Shown: in pieces, positions 1 through 8,675 of the stretch
Layout of the letters: each line of letters starts with the position of its first letter
Numbering within the stretch: the stretch's first letter is position 1
Origin: Bacillota bacterium
Lineage (GTDB): Bacteria > Bacillota > Clostridia > Lachnospirales > Lachnospiraceae
DNA length: 64,000 bases
Direction: 5' to 3'
Assembly: GCA_023414355.1 (NCBI GenBank)
Contig: JAEZOB010000023.1
Location: forward strand, 62,001 to 126,000
The notes under the pieces: model-generated
Database searches by the model: none
Seen by the model: the letters and a program-made list of their open reading frames with translations, nothing else
Told to the model about the DNA's origin: nothing
Program-made: the position numbers and the translations under genes

Positions 1-17
1 CAGATTATAAATGGTAC

Positions 18-347
18 TTAATCTTTGTGGTTTTCTTTGATATAGCTTGGACGTACCGTTTTCCAAATTTCGTAGCTACTCCCGAACGCCTCGTTATTTT
101 GCAATGATTCTTTCATGACTCTCCAATCTTTTAAAAAATGGATAAGGCTATCGTTTTCGAAGAAAATACCAGGAACTCCATTTAGGGGGTTATCATCTTC
201 GGCAGAGCTAAGATGATAACAGCGCTTCTCCGTAGGATAAACAGATAAAAGGAGGAGACGAATGGGGAGTGTTTCGTATTCAGCACATATCAGCAATGGT
301 AAGAGTGCAATAACAAGTAAGAGTAAGTTGCAGGGGTGGCAAAGCAT
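18..347 (-). CDS. possible degenerate or partial hypothetical ORF
   Basis: An open frame of 109 codons whose last 60 or so residues (about positions 18-230) have an ordinary soluble-protein composition with aromatic and charged residues. The first third is a leucine-rich stretch that lies over the opposite-strand start of the relaxase remnant and is probably not coding. No ribosome site is evident before the first ATG and I recognise no family. It could be the 3' end of a broken gene from the same decaying mobile segment, or chance. Confidence 0.2.
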   Translation of the reverse strand: MLCHPCNLLLLVIALLPLLICAEYETLPIRLLLLSVYPTEKRCYHLSSAEDDNPLNGVPGIFFENDSLIHFLKDWRVMKESLQNNEAFGSSYEIWKTVRPSYIKENHKD

Positions 348-1544
348 AATCTTTGTAAATACAAATCCGATGATTACAGTTCTGAAAATATTATACTACT
401 AGAAGGAACAGATAATCTATATCAGGATGTAAGAAATGTTTACCAAAAAGAATTTGACGATGCCGTTCGAGAATACAATGAGAAACAAAAACGAATGGAA
501 AGAGAATTGATGATTATTTTGAACATGTTGCAAAACTAGATCAGGATATGGCGGTTGAAATTATTTTCCAATGTGGGGATAAGCAATTTTGGGAAGAGCA
601 TGAGGATAGTAAAGTACGGATGCAAAATGTATACCGATATGTACTTTCTAGATTACAAGAGTATTTACCAGAATTTAAGGTTGCCAATGCCGTAATCCAC
701 TTTGATGAAGCTAGACACATATGCATGTGGTAGGAGTACCAGTATGGAGTGGTACAAAGAAAGGCTTATAAAAGAAGGTGTCAAAGAGGAATATATATAT
801 ACTCCGTCAACCCCGTCGGTAGTGCTACAAGATAAGCTTCGTGAAGAAGCCAGATCCTGTTTTAGATTTAATATCCATGAGACGATTGGGGATAAGAAAA
901 AAGGCAGGAATTATGATTTATCAGTTATGGAGTACAAGGTAGAAAGGGAAGCAGACAACTTACAAAAGTTATCGACAGATAAAAAAGATATGGAGACAAA
1001 GGTCATAATGCTAGGTTGGCGAAAAGAACAACTGGAAGATGAAGTGGAAGATATGAAAGAAGATATTCAACAGTCTAATCTCTTTCTAAAAGCTATTGAC
1101 AACATAAAAAGATTTATACTCTCATATCTGCCTTTTGCTCCTTTGATTGAGGAATTTTCCAACACTGTTGAGCAAAAGAAGGATATCGAAGCTGGTAATA
1201 GTTTCAGAGGTTTATTTACTCCGCCGGGAGAGTTATTAAATTCCTTTAAGAAAAAACTTCGAGATGGAGTCTGTTGGTTTCCAAGACTTATGAGGTGGAA
1301 GACTTCAAAGGGTGAAGTATCGCCTGTATTTACAGACTTTAAGAGTGAAGGATATATTTACCGTTTGAAGTCATATGCTAATGTGATTACGAAGGAAGAG
1401 TACACCGTGGAACGTATTCAGCCAGAAATAAGGGCAGAAAACCGTATTGGGACATTGGAGCAGTTGGTGGAGAATATTGAGGCGGTAGAGCAGCAGTCAA
1501 AAGTACTACAGGAGCAGGTTAACAGGCAGTATAGAAGATTATAA
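262..1544 (+). pseudogene. MobV/Pre plasmid mobilisation relaxase, multiply frameshifted
   Basis: Mob/Pre relaxases nick plasmid or element DNA at oriT for mobilisation. The remnant starts at ATG 262 behind GGAGGA (251-256) and must change frame at least four times: frame 1 to about 335, frame 3 at 336-509, frame 2 at about 510-715, frame 1 again over 715-760, then frame 3 to the stop at 1544. Family landmarks remain in order: the DEYN-like EYNEKQKR stretch, the DDYF segment, the HFDEA motif near 700 and the catalytic HMH histidine pair encoded at 718-726, followed by VVGVPV. The last 270 codons form a long open frame with a coiled-coil (about 930-1090), typical of the C-terminal half. No accompanying replication gene is visible. 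The product cannot be made intact, so this marks an old integrated plasmid or mobilisable element. Confidence 0.85.
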
Positions 1545-1555
1545 AAGGAAAAGTG

Positions 1556-1587
1556 AAATACCTCAGAAAAGAAAAACTGAGGTATTT
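1556..1587 (+). terminator. rho-independent terminator after the relaxase remnant
   Basis: An 11-bp perfect stem (1556-1566 with 1577-1587) around a ten-base A-rich loop lies 12 bases after the stop at 1544 and runs into a short T tract. Confidence 0.8.
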
Positions 1588-1620
1588 TACGTAAGTATGA
1601 TTTTTTATTCTTGAAAAAAG

Positions 1621-1649
1621 TTGAAATATTCTTATAATACGCATACAAT
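1621..1649 (+). promoter_or_regulatory. sigma-A promoter for the DUF1413 gene
   Basis: TTGAAA at 1621-1626 and TACAAT at 1644-1649 are separated by exactly 17 bases, about 45 bases before the start codon at 1696. Confidence 0.6.
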
Positions 1650-1695
1650 AATGTTAACAACGTGGTTGATAATAATGTGGTAGAGGAGTAGCCTT

Positions 1696-1938
1696 ATGTT
1701 TATTGTAAATGAATTATTAGAAGAAGCTTTGAAAGAAACTGAGAATTTGGAAGAAGGAGAGATATTTTTAGTGAAGGACTTGTTTAAGGGATATGTCTGG
1801 AATAGAATTGAGGTGAAAGACAGACTCTTATTAGGCACCTTGTTCTTGAATCATGTTCACCAAGGAAAAAGTCATTTGTATGCGATTGAAAAAACATCAT
1901 CTCATCAGCAACAGTATAAGAAAACAAGTGATAGTTAA
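1696..1938 (+). CDS. DUF1413-type small protein
   Basis: An 80-residue acidic protein with a strong GAGGAG ribosome site. Its central part, with FLVKDLFKGYVWNRI followed by RLLLGTLFLNHV, resembles the DUF1413 family as I remember it; these short proteins are frequent on plasmids and integrated elements and have no established function. It has its own promoter and stands alone between the relaxase remnant and the DUF1538 gene, which fits cargo left from a mobile element. No signal peptide or membrane span is visible. Confidence 0.6.
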   Translation: MFIVNELLEEALKETENLEEGEIFLVKDLFKGYVWNRIEVKDRLLLGTLFLNHVHQGKSHLYAIEKTSSHQQQYKKTSDS

Positions 1939-2014
1939 TGAGATTCTTAAGTTGACTGTCGCTGATAGATATGCAAATTAAAAGTATAAATATATAAGAA
2001 AGGATGGAAAAAAT

Positions 2015-3505
2015 TTGAGCGTATTAATTGCAAAATTTAAAGAAGTCTTATCATCCGTCATTCCAATTACAATAATTGTGTTAATACTGAATTATACGAT
2101 AACCCCTCTTGAAACACCTATATTTATAAGGTTTTTGGTAGGTGCAGTATTTCTGATAATCGGATTAACAATATTTCTAATTGGAGTAGATGTCGGAATT
2201 ACTCCAATCGGTAATAATATGGGAGGAGCACTTGCTAAGACTAATAAATTGTGGCTGGTAGCAATTGCTGGCTTGATCCTTGGTTTCTTTATATCGGTTG
2301 CAGAGCCGGATCTTCATATCTTAGCAGGTCAGGTTGATTCGGTTTCGTCTGGTTTAATATCAAAAGGAAGTATTGTGGTGATAGTGTCCATAGGTATCGC
2401 AGTCATGCTTGCAACTGGTCTGGGCAGAATTGTTTATAATTTTCCATTATACAAATTGTTAACAATAATATATTTTATTATTTTTATACTTGCATTTATA
2501 ACCTCGCGAGAATTTTTGGCAATATCATTTGATGCCTCAGGGGCAACAACCGGAGCGTTGACGGTACCCTTTATTCTGGCACTGGCAATGGGTGTTTCAA
2601 AATTAAAAAAGGATAGTAAAGCATCGGAAAAGGATAGTTTTGGGTTAGTTGCCATTGCATCAACAGGCGCAATTATTTCTGTAATGATTATGAGCATTAT
2701 TTCAAAAACGGATGAAATTACGGGAAATCTTGAGCCGGCAGGGATATCTGATTCTTTTTTTTCTCCATTTATTCACGAATTTATTAAAGTAGGACCTGAA
2801 ATAATTATAGCATTACTCCCTATTTTGATACTATTTCTAATTTTCCAAAAAAAATCTTTTAAATTGCCAAAGAGAGAGGTGAGAAAGATCTTATTTGGAG
2901 TATTGTTTACATTTATAGGATTGGTTATATTCTTAGTTGGTGTAAATGCTGGATTTATGGATGTGGGAAGTGTTATTGGATATAGTATAGCTACGCTAGA
3001 TAGTAAAATGTATGTTATACTTGTTGGTTTCATATTAGGCGTAGTTACAATACTTGCAGAACCGGCAGTTTATGTATTGACACATCAGATAGAGGGTGTT
3101 ACTAGTGGATATGTAAAGAGAAGTATTGTTATGTTTGCATTGGCAATAGGAGTCGGTATAGCAGTTGCTTTATCTGTGATACGTATTCTAATTCCAGAGT
3201 TGCAGCTATGGCAATATCTTCTCCCTGGATATATAATATCAATAGCATTGAGTTACTTTGCACCAAAACTTTTTGTAGGCATTGCATATGACTCTGGGGG
3301 AGTTGCATCAGGACCCATGACGGCTACGTTTATTTTGGCTTATACACAAGGGGCAGCAGAAGCAGTTGAAGGAGCAAATGTATTAGTGGATGGATTTGGA
3401 GTAATAGCTATGGTTGCGATGACACCGTTAATAGCGTTGCAAATATTAGGGTTGTTTTTTAAGATTAAATCTCGGAAAGGAGGCTTTGATAACAATGGAC
3501 AGTAA
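2015..3505 (+). CDS. DUF1538 multispanning membrane protein
   Basis: A 496-residue very hydrophobic protein with about 12 predicted membrane segments. It is built as two homologous halves: the AEPDLHILAGQV motif near residue 105 recurs as AEPAVYVLTHQI near 350, and FDASGATTGALTVPF near 170 recurs as YDSGGVASGPMTATF near 430. This duplicated layout with small-residue re-entrant-like motifs is characteristic of DUF1538 proteins, which look like transporters but whose substrate is not established to my knowledge. Start is TTG at 2015 after AAAGGATGG. Its last codons overlap the start of a PII-like gene by 11 bases, so the two are translationally coupled, suggesting PII control of transport. Confidence 0.8.
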   Translation: MSVLIAKFKEVLSSVIPITIIVLILNYTITPLETPIFIRFLVGAVFLIIGLTIFLIGVDVGITPIGNNMGGALAKTNKLWLVAIAGLILGFFISVAEPDLHILAGQVDSVSSGLISKGSIVVIVSIGIAVMLATGLGRIVYNFPLYKLLTIIYFIIFILAFITSREFLAISFDASGATTGALTVPFILALAMGVSKLKKDSKASEKDSFGLVAIASTGAIISVMIMSIISKTDEITGNLEPAGISDSFFSPFIHEFIKVGPEIIIALLPILILFLIFQKKSFKLPKREVRKILFGVLFTFIGLVIFLVGVNAGFMDVGSVIGYSIATLDSKMYVILVGFILGVVTILAEPAVYVLTHQIEGVTSGYVKRSIVMFALAIGVGIAVALSVIRILIPELQLWQYLLPGYIISIALSYFAPKLFVGIAYDSGGVASGPMTATFILAYTQGAAEAVEGANVLVDGFGVIAMVAMTPLIALQILGLFFKIKSRKGGFDNNGQ

Positions 3506-4163
3506 AACAGAGGCTATGGAGATAGAGTTAATATCAGTAATAGTTAATTTAGGTATGGGAAGTAAGATATTAAAAACATTCAAAAAACATGGAATTTTTG
3601 GCGGAACTATAGCATTAGCAAGAGGAACTGCAAGCAACCGCATATGGGACTATTTGGGTCTTTCTGATATAAGAAAAGAAATTTTATTTATGGTTGCAGA
3701 TAAAGAAACGGCATATCGAGTATTGGACATAGTGAATCTTGAATATAAGTTAGATAAGCCGAACCACGGTATTGCATTTACAACATCCGTTTGTGCTACT
3801 ATGGGAACAAGAAAGTGTAAATGTGACAATGTGAAAATTGAAAGAGGTGAAGATAATACGATGTATCAAGTAATAACAATCATTGTTGATAAAGGAAAAG
3901 CCGAGGATGTTATAGAGGCAGCAATTACGGCAGGCTCCAAAGGAGGTACCATTGTTAATGGAAGAGGTTCAGGAATTCACGAAACAAGTAAATTGTTTTC
4001 CATGGATGTTGAACCAGAAAAAGAAATTGTAATTATACTTTCAGAAGTAGATATGACAGAAACTATAACATCTGTAATAAGAGAGAAATTGAATATTGAT
4101 GAACCCGGTAAAGGTATTATGTATGTTCAGAGTGTAAATAAGACGTATGGTGTTTTCAAATAA
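3495..4163 (+). CDS. tandem-domain PII-family regulator
   Basis: A 222-residue protein carrying two PII-like domains in tandem, roughly residues 1-105 and 115-222. PII proteins sense adenylate nucleotides and 2-oxoglutarate and bind partner transporters or enzymes. Each half ends in a glycine-rich B-loop-like segment (KGGTIVNGRGSG around residue 155 is the clear one). ATG 3495 is preferred over the in-frame TTG 3486 because AAGGAGG at 3478-3484 lies ten bases from the ATG but only one from the TTG. The overlap with the DUF1538 gene makes a regulator-transporter pair similar in logic to GlnK-AmtB. The effector is unknown. Confidence 0.8.
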   Translation: MDSKTEAMEIELISVIVNLGMGSKILKTFKKHGIFGGTIALARGTASNRIWDYLGLSDIRKEILFMVADKETAYRVLDIVNLEYKLDKPNHGIAFTTSVCATMGTRKCKCDNVKIERGEDNTMYQVITIIVDKGKAEDVIEAAITAGSKGGTIVNGRGSGIHETSKLFSMDVEPEKEIVIILSEVDMTETITSVIREKLNIDEPGKGIMYVQSVNKTYGVFK

Positions 4164-4561
4164 TATTCATTAATAATCCACTGTAGACAGTCGGTGATTA
4201 AATGTTAGATAAACTCAAAATGAGGGTATTATACTTCTTATAGATATTTGAAAAGTATTGATAACAGAGAAGTCCTGAGACGTAATTAAACGTCGAGAGT
4301 GTGAAACGCATTTGCAACAATAGGTACTACAAACCTTGTGTTTTTGGGCTTTTCAACCTCTTAAACGGTTCTCAAAGAGATAGTATTATCTGCGTCATCG
4401 ACGCATTCAAAAAGACTTCTGGAAGTTTACTTCCAAGGAGTCTTTTTTATGTGCAATTTTTTTGAAAGTATGCAAAACTGTATTCATAAGGTGCTACTCA
4501 ATGATTTGACAGAAATGAGATTAGGAATGAAAATTAATAGTCGGTATGATAAAATATATTA
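4164..4561 (+). other. 398-bp gap with small palindromes and a terminator
   Basis: No ORF with a ribosome site is visible. The gap holds two short hairpins (GACGTaattaaACGTC near 4280 and TGCGTCatcGACGCA near 4390) and the terminator listed next. The 4264-4408 part has the look of a structured leader or degraded sequence, but I could not match it to a known RNA. Confidence 0.4.
4411..4449 (+). terminator. rho-independent terminator, repeated type
   Basis: A stem-loop formed by AGACTTCTGGAAG and CTTCCAAGGAGTCT around TTTA, followed by six T. A near-identical hairpin sits at 7335-7370. Confidence 0.75.
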
Positions 4562-5494
4562 ATGCTGAAAAAGAGAATGGAGCCTGTTAAAGCTATGATG
4601 AAAGAAATATTAAAAGAATGGAACATAGATGATTGCCCACAACAAATATACCATTCAACTTGGAGTGTTAAAGAGCTATTTGTATTAAAAGAATATAGCG
4701 ATAAAAATGCATTACAAAGAAATATTCAAATACACAAAATACTTCGTGAAGAAGGAGTACCAGTGCCAGAGATTTGTCCGCTTATAAATGGAAAAGAATA
4801 CTATGAAAAAAATGATAAAATGTATATGCTTACAACGAAATTGAAGGGAAAGAATATTGTTGAAATCGATAAGGTGAATAGATCTTGGTTTTTTGATTTT
4901 GGACAAATTATTGCAAAGCTTCATGTGGCATTTAGAGAATGCGAAAAAACAATAAGTTTTTGGGATAATAGTCTATTGGAAGAAATGGAAGGATGGGTGA
5001 CTAGAAACTTAGATGAATATAAACCAGAATACATATCAACAAATGAAATTACAGAATCTATTCGCCAGTTATCAGAAGTGTATCGAGAGTTGCCCAAACA
5101 ATTAATACATAGAGATGTGCACTTGGGGAATTTTTTATTTGATGATATGCAATTTTCAGGATATATTGATTTTGATTTAAGTCAGAGTAATATTAGAATT
5201 TTTGATGTTTGCTACTTTCTATTAGGGTTACTACTTCAAGTAGATAATAAGCGGGTGAATGAAGAACGCTGGTTTGAAATTTTAAGTCAAGTGATAGATG
5301 GATATGATTCAATTGCAAACCTAAAACAAGTTGAGCGGTGTTCTGTCTCCTGTGTTATGAAGAATATAGAATTACTATTTGTAGCATTTTTTCTTGGAAA
5401 CGGAGATGATAAATTGGCAAAAGACTCGGCTGACTTGTTTCTGTTTGTATCTGAAAATGAACAGAAAATATCGGATGCTGTGATGAAAGGATAA
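4562..5494 (+). CDS. APH/choline-kinase-family phosphotransferase
   Basis: A 310-residue protein with the aminoglycoside phosphotransferase-type kinase fold. The catalytic loop HRDVHLGN is at residues 183-190 and the metal-binding DFD at 203-205, both intact, so phosphotransfer from ATP to a small molecule is likely. A nucleotide-binding N-lobe with LFVLKEY near residue 40 supplies the probable lysine. The family includes antibiotic kinases, choline and homoserine kinases; the substrate cannot be told here. ATG 4562 is used but ATG 4577 is an alternative since neither has a clear ribosome site. It is monocistronic and AT-rich like its accessory surroundings. Confidence 0.75.
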   Translation: MLKKRMEPVKAMMKEILKEWNIDDCPQQIYHSTWSVKELFVLKEYSDKNALQRNIQIHKILREEGVPVPEICPLINGKEYYEKNDKMYMLTTKLKGKNIVEIDKVNRSWFFDFGQIIAKLHVAFRECEKTISFWDNSLLEEMEGWVTRNLDEYKPEYISTNEITESIRQLSEVYRELPKQLIHRDVHLGNFLFDDMQFSGYIDFDLSQSNIRIFDVCYFLLGLLLQVDNKRVNEERWFEILSQVIDGYDSIANLKQVERCSVSCVMKNIELLFVAFFLGNGDDKLAKDSADLFLFVSENEQKISDAVMKG

Positions 5495-5606
5495 CAAGCC
5501 GTAAGAAAATTATGGATTAGCATTTAAACTTATGTTAAGTTTCCAATTATGCTATAATATTATAAACACTTTTAAGTATCATGGCCTTACCACGAAGGAG
5601 TAGAGT

Positions 5607-6500
5607 ATGAATCAATTTGTTTATAAAAGCAATCGGCATATGGAGGAAATACATCAATTCTATGAGGAAGCCTTGGTTTCCTTGTCGGTAAAATATCGAG
5701 AACAATACATAGATACTGCTTTTGGGAAGACACATGTGCTGATTCTTGGCGACGAGAATAAGGAAAAGATTTTTACTTTACATGGTGGGAATGGAATTAA
5801 CCCTCTGAATATACGGATATTCAAACCACTATTGGAGCATTATTGTATCGTGGCCCCCGATGTCATAGGTATGCCGGGAAAAAGCGATCCCTATAGAAAT
5901 CTGGATAGCAAGAAAGATTATTACGGATTATGGATCTTGGAGGTACTGAAGGCATTAGATATTTCCGGATGTATGTTTGTTGTTTCTTCCTATAGCTCGG
6001 CTATGCTATTGTCTTTGGCTAAGGTTAGTCCGGACAGAATTACGAAAGCTGTACTTCTGGTTCCCTCCGGTATCACACATGGTCCTTTGCTGCCTATTAT
6101 GATACGAATGACTGTTCCTTTTATGAGATACTATATTCATCCGACAACGAAGAACTTGGATGGAATCATGGATACCATGATCACAGAGGGTGACAATACC
6201 TGGAGGAAATTCTTACATATGATGATGTCCGGCTACAGGATGGAAATGCGTGCGCCCAAAGAATATAAGGCCAAGGAATTACTTGGTTTCACATCTCCGA
6301 TCTTGATAGCGGCTTCACAAGAGGATATCTTCTTTCCGGCAGACAGAGTATTTAGGAAAGCGGAGCAACTATTTACAGGAGATATCTATAAAATGCTGAT
6401 TGAAGGAAAGCACTTACCCTCAGAGAAGACAATGCTCGCTGTGTGTAAAGAAATCCTGGATTTTGATAAAAAGACGCTTCAAAAGAGCAATATACATTAA
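5607..6500 (+). CDS. alpha/beta hydrolase with modified nucleophile elbow
   Basis: A 297-residue cytosolic alpha/beta hydrolase. It shows the oxyanion HGG (LHGGNG, about residue 58), a strand-turn with SSYSSA around Ser130 where the usual G-x-S-x-G would be, an acid in SQEDIFFPA near residue 250 and a catalytic histidine candidate in EGKHLPS near 278. The elbow glycines are replaced by serine and alanine, which is seen in some members but may alter activity. A GAAGGAG ribosome site precedes ATG 5607 and a TATAAT-like box lies about 50 bases upstream. Substrate unknown. Confidence 0.75.
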   Translation: MNQFVYKSNRHMEEIHQFYEEALVSLSVKYREQYIDTAFGKTHVLILGDENKEKIFTLHGGNGINPLNIRIFKPLLEHYCIVAPDVIGMPGKSDPYRNLDSKKDYYGLWILEVLKALDISGCMFVVSSYSSAMLLSLAKVSPDRITKAVLLVPSGITHGPLLPIMIRMTVPFMRYYIHPTTKNLDGIMDTMITEGDNTWRKFLHMMMSGYRMEMRAPKEYKAKELLGFTSPILIAASQEDIFFPADRVFRKAEQLFTGDIYKMLIEGKHLPSEKTMLAVCKEILDFDKKTLQKSNIH

Positions 6501-6617
6501 TATGATGACCAAGATAGTTTGAAATAGTTTCTCGAAGAAATCATCAATAATTTAATGCAATTGGATATTATATCCTTCAACATAATTGTCGATATATCCT
6601 TACGAGGGGGGATAATT

Positions 6618-7277
6618 ATGATAGATGTATCCATTACGACAGCACACAATAGTTCAGTAATGCATAATCTGTATTCAGCACCAAGAAAGAATGCTGATAC
6701 AGGCAGTAATATGATTTTTGAGCAGATGACTTGCCAAAGCAAGGAGATGCTTACAAAGAATGATAACGATATAAGTAGCTCCGGCTCTATTTCCCGGGGG
6801 ATGACACGGATCAGTGAATGGCCTGGAGAAGAGACCTTAGATCCGGTATTTATTACTTATAATTCAGGTCTTACAGGATATGATACAATTGAATATTATT
6901 ATGACATGGCAGGAGAAGATGATAATCCAACCATGTATATGAGAGCAAAATCCGGGAAAGAGATAGACTATTATAAGCTGGATTTGAATTCGGTTAATCC
7001 GTCAACTGCCACGAGGGCAGAGCTGCTTGGATATTATTCTTATCAGGAATACATGGGTGAACCGGTTGATATGTATCAGCTAATGGCAGATATGGATATG
7101 GCTGAACATAATGGGATGGTTCTCAAGAGCGATAACTTGAAAGATGCATTTTTAGAGTATGTAGACAATTGGTTAAAAGCATTACAAGAAGTATTCGATA
7201 TTCAGAAAGCAGCAGGAGATTCCAAGGGAGCGGCAGCAACACTGGGATTAGTACATGATTTGGATAGGATAAGTTAA
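6618..7277 (+). CDS. hypothetical protein
   Basis: A 219-residue hydrophilic protein I do not recognise. ATG 6618 is chosen because GAGGGGGG ends six bases before it; the open frame extends upstream to 6555 without a ribosome site. The first 60 residues are serine/asparagine-rich and probably disordered. The middle (residues 70-130) has tyrosine-rich segments, and the C-terminal 60 residues look helical with a WLKALQEVF segment. No signal peptide or membrane span. Short helix-rich proteins with low-complexity N-termini of this sort are common in Lachnospiraceae. It is followed by its own terminator. Confidence 0.6.
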   Translation: MIDVSITTAHNSSVMHNLYSAPRKNADTGSNMIFEQMTCQSKEMLTKNDNDISSSGSISRGMTRISEWPGEETLDPVFITYNSGLTGYDTIEYYYDMAGEDDNPTMYMRAKSGKEIDYYKLDLNSVNPSTATRAELLGYYSYQEYMGEPVDMYQLMADMDMAEHNGMVLKSDNLKDAFLEYVDNWLKALQEVFDIQKAAGDSKGAAATLGLVHDLDRIS

Positions 7278-7334
7278 TTGAGATCATTAGTAATGATCCG
7301 TTAAAAAATCCACCACCATAGGATGCATTTCAAT

Positions 7335-7370
7335 AGACTCCAGGAAGCTTACTTCCGAGGAGTCTTTTTT
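7335..7370 (+). terminator. rho-independent terminator, repeated type
   Basis: GACTCCAGGAAG pairs with CTTCCGAGGAGTC around TTA, then six T. Same design and nearly the same sequence as the terminator at 4411-4449. The rest of the 7278-7590 gap shows no convincing gene. Confidence 0.75.
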
Positions 7371-7590
7371 CATGCATTCTCATATAGTCATCTCAGGAGG
7401 ATGCAGATGGTAAGTATAGTAAGTAGCAATGCAAGACATGACCTCGTAAACAGCTACGTTATTATTGAGAATAATTTCTATATATGGTATTATTATGGAA
7501 AATAGTAAATAAAATGAAAGTATTTTAATGGGGCATATTCCGAGAACCCAATTATTTTAGCAAAAAAGCAAAGGGAGCGGGGGAAGTATA

Positions 7591-8208
7591 ATGGGACTGT
7601 TTACGCCAATCTGGATGACAGAAAACAGTAAAAAAGCAAAACAGGCAGCGAATTATATAAAAAAGCATCATGCAAGCTTTAGTCAGGCAGAATTGTATCA
7701 AATGGTTAAAGACTTACCACTGCCGGAGGTACGTCATGAGGCCCTGATGCATATTACCGAGGATGATATCCTGGTATCCATAGTTCAGGATGAGACAATC
7801 CAGGAGGAGCACCGGATAACGGCGGCAAAAAAGATACAAAGTCTTGAAGAAAATGATCTTCTGGGTCAGCATTTTTACACAGGAAAGATTAAAAGTGCGT
7901 TATTTGAAAGCAGAAAACAAATGGTTGGCAAATTACTGTACCAGCTAGAGTACGGCTCGGCTAGGGAAGAGTTGGCAGAAAGGATTATACGATTTAGCAC
8001 ATCCTGTGACATTGCGGAAAAGGCGTATGCCTATCTTCCGAAAGGCTATTCCAGAAAAAGGTTGGAGAGTATTGATGAGCATCAGCATCTGTTACGATAT
8101 TATGATTCTTATACTATGAATAAGATTACCGAAGAAGAAAACCGAATGAAAAACCGTACTCCGGAAGAAATCCAGTATGAGGATGCCTGCGCACGTGACG
8201 GTATATAA
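7591..8208 (+). CDS. hypothetical protein upstream of the receptor-like kinase
   Basis: A 205-residue charged, mostly helical cytosolic protein of unknown function, first gene of a three-gene operon with an HTH protein and a Ser/Thr kinase. Residues 20-130 contain repeated helical pairs (for example ASFSQAELYQMVKDLPLPEVRHEAL) that could be degenerate HEAT-like repeats. The ribosome site is GGGAGCGGGGG just before ATG 7591. The spacing to the next gene is about 11 bases. A role as substrate or adaptor of the kinase is inference from position only. Confidence 0.6.
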   Translation: MGLFTPIWMTENSKKAKQAANYIKKHHASFSQAELYQMVKDLPLPEVRHEALMHITEDDILVSIVQDETIQEEHRITAAKKIQSLEENDLLGQHFYTGKIKSALFESRKQMVGKLLYQLEYGSAREELAERIIRFSTSCDIAEKAYAYLPKGYSRKRLESIDEHQHLLRYYDSYTMNKITEEENRMKNRTPEEIQYEDACARDGI

Positions 8209-8219
8209 GGAGAATGGTT

Positions 8220-8675
8220 GTGGAAGAGATTAGGAAGGAAGAGATAAGAACAAGTGTCCTGCTGCAAAAGCTATTTAAGGCAAAGAGCTTACCAAGATTT
8301 CTGGATGAGAATGAGAAGTCTTTACATATGCCGGTATTCAATCTCTATCTTTTGGAATTATGTCAGAGTAGAGGAATGGTTCCCGAGCAGATCATAAAGC
8401 GCACTACTATTGAGCGCACCTATGGACATCAGCTTTTTAACGGAACACGTCAGCCCTCAAGAGATAAGGTGCTCCAGCTTGCTTTTGGCTTCGAGCTGGA
8501 TGTGGAAGGAGCTCAATCTCTTTTAAAAGTGGCGCGGAAGGTACCGCTGTATCCTAGAATTAAGAGAGATGCAGTGATTATGTATTGTCTTGAGAACCAC
8601 AGAGGTGAAATAGAGGTTCAGGATATGCTTGCAGAGCAAAAACTCACCATATTGGGAGGATTGACAAATGGATGA
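8220..8675 (+). CDS. XRE-like helix-turn-helix protein paired with the kinase
   Basis: A roughly 150-residue protein with an HTH-like segment near residues 55-95 (EQIIKRTTIERTYGHQLFNGTRQPSRDKVLQLAF), where the helix-turn-helix fold of the XRE/Cro type is likely. GTG 8220 is preferred over ATG 8214, because AAGGAG at 8207-8212 lies one base from the ATG but seven from the GTG. Its 3' end overlaps the kinase start by eight bases, implying coupled translation. In related Clostridia such HTH proteins sit before kinases of this sort; the usual role would be phosphorylation-controlled transcription, which is inferred. Confidence 0.6.
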   Translation: MEEIRKEEIRTSVLLQKLFKAKSLPRFLDENEKSLHMPVFNLYLLELCQSRGMVPEQIIKRTTIERTYGHQLFNGTRQPSRDKVLQLAFGFELDVEGAQSLLKVARKVPLYPRIKRDAVIMYCLENHRGEIEVQDMLAEQKLTILGGLTNG

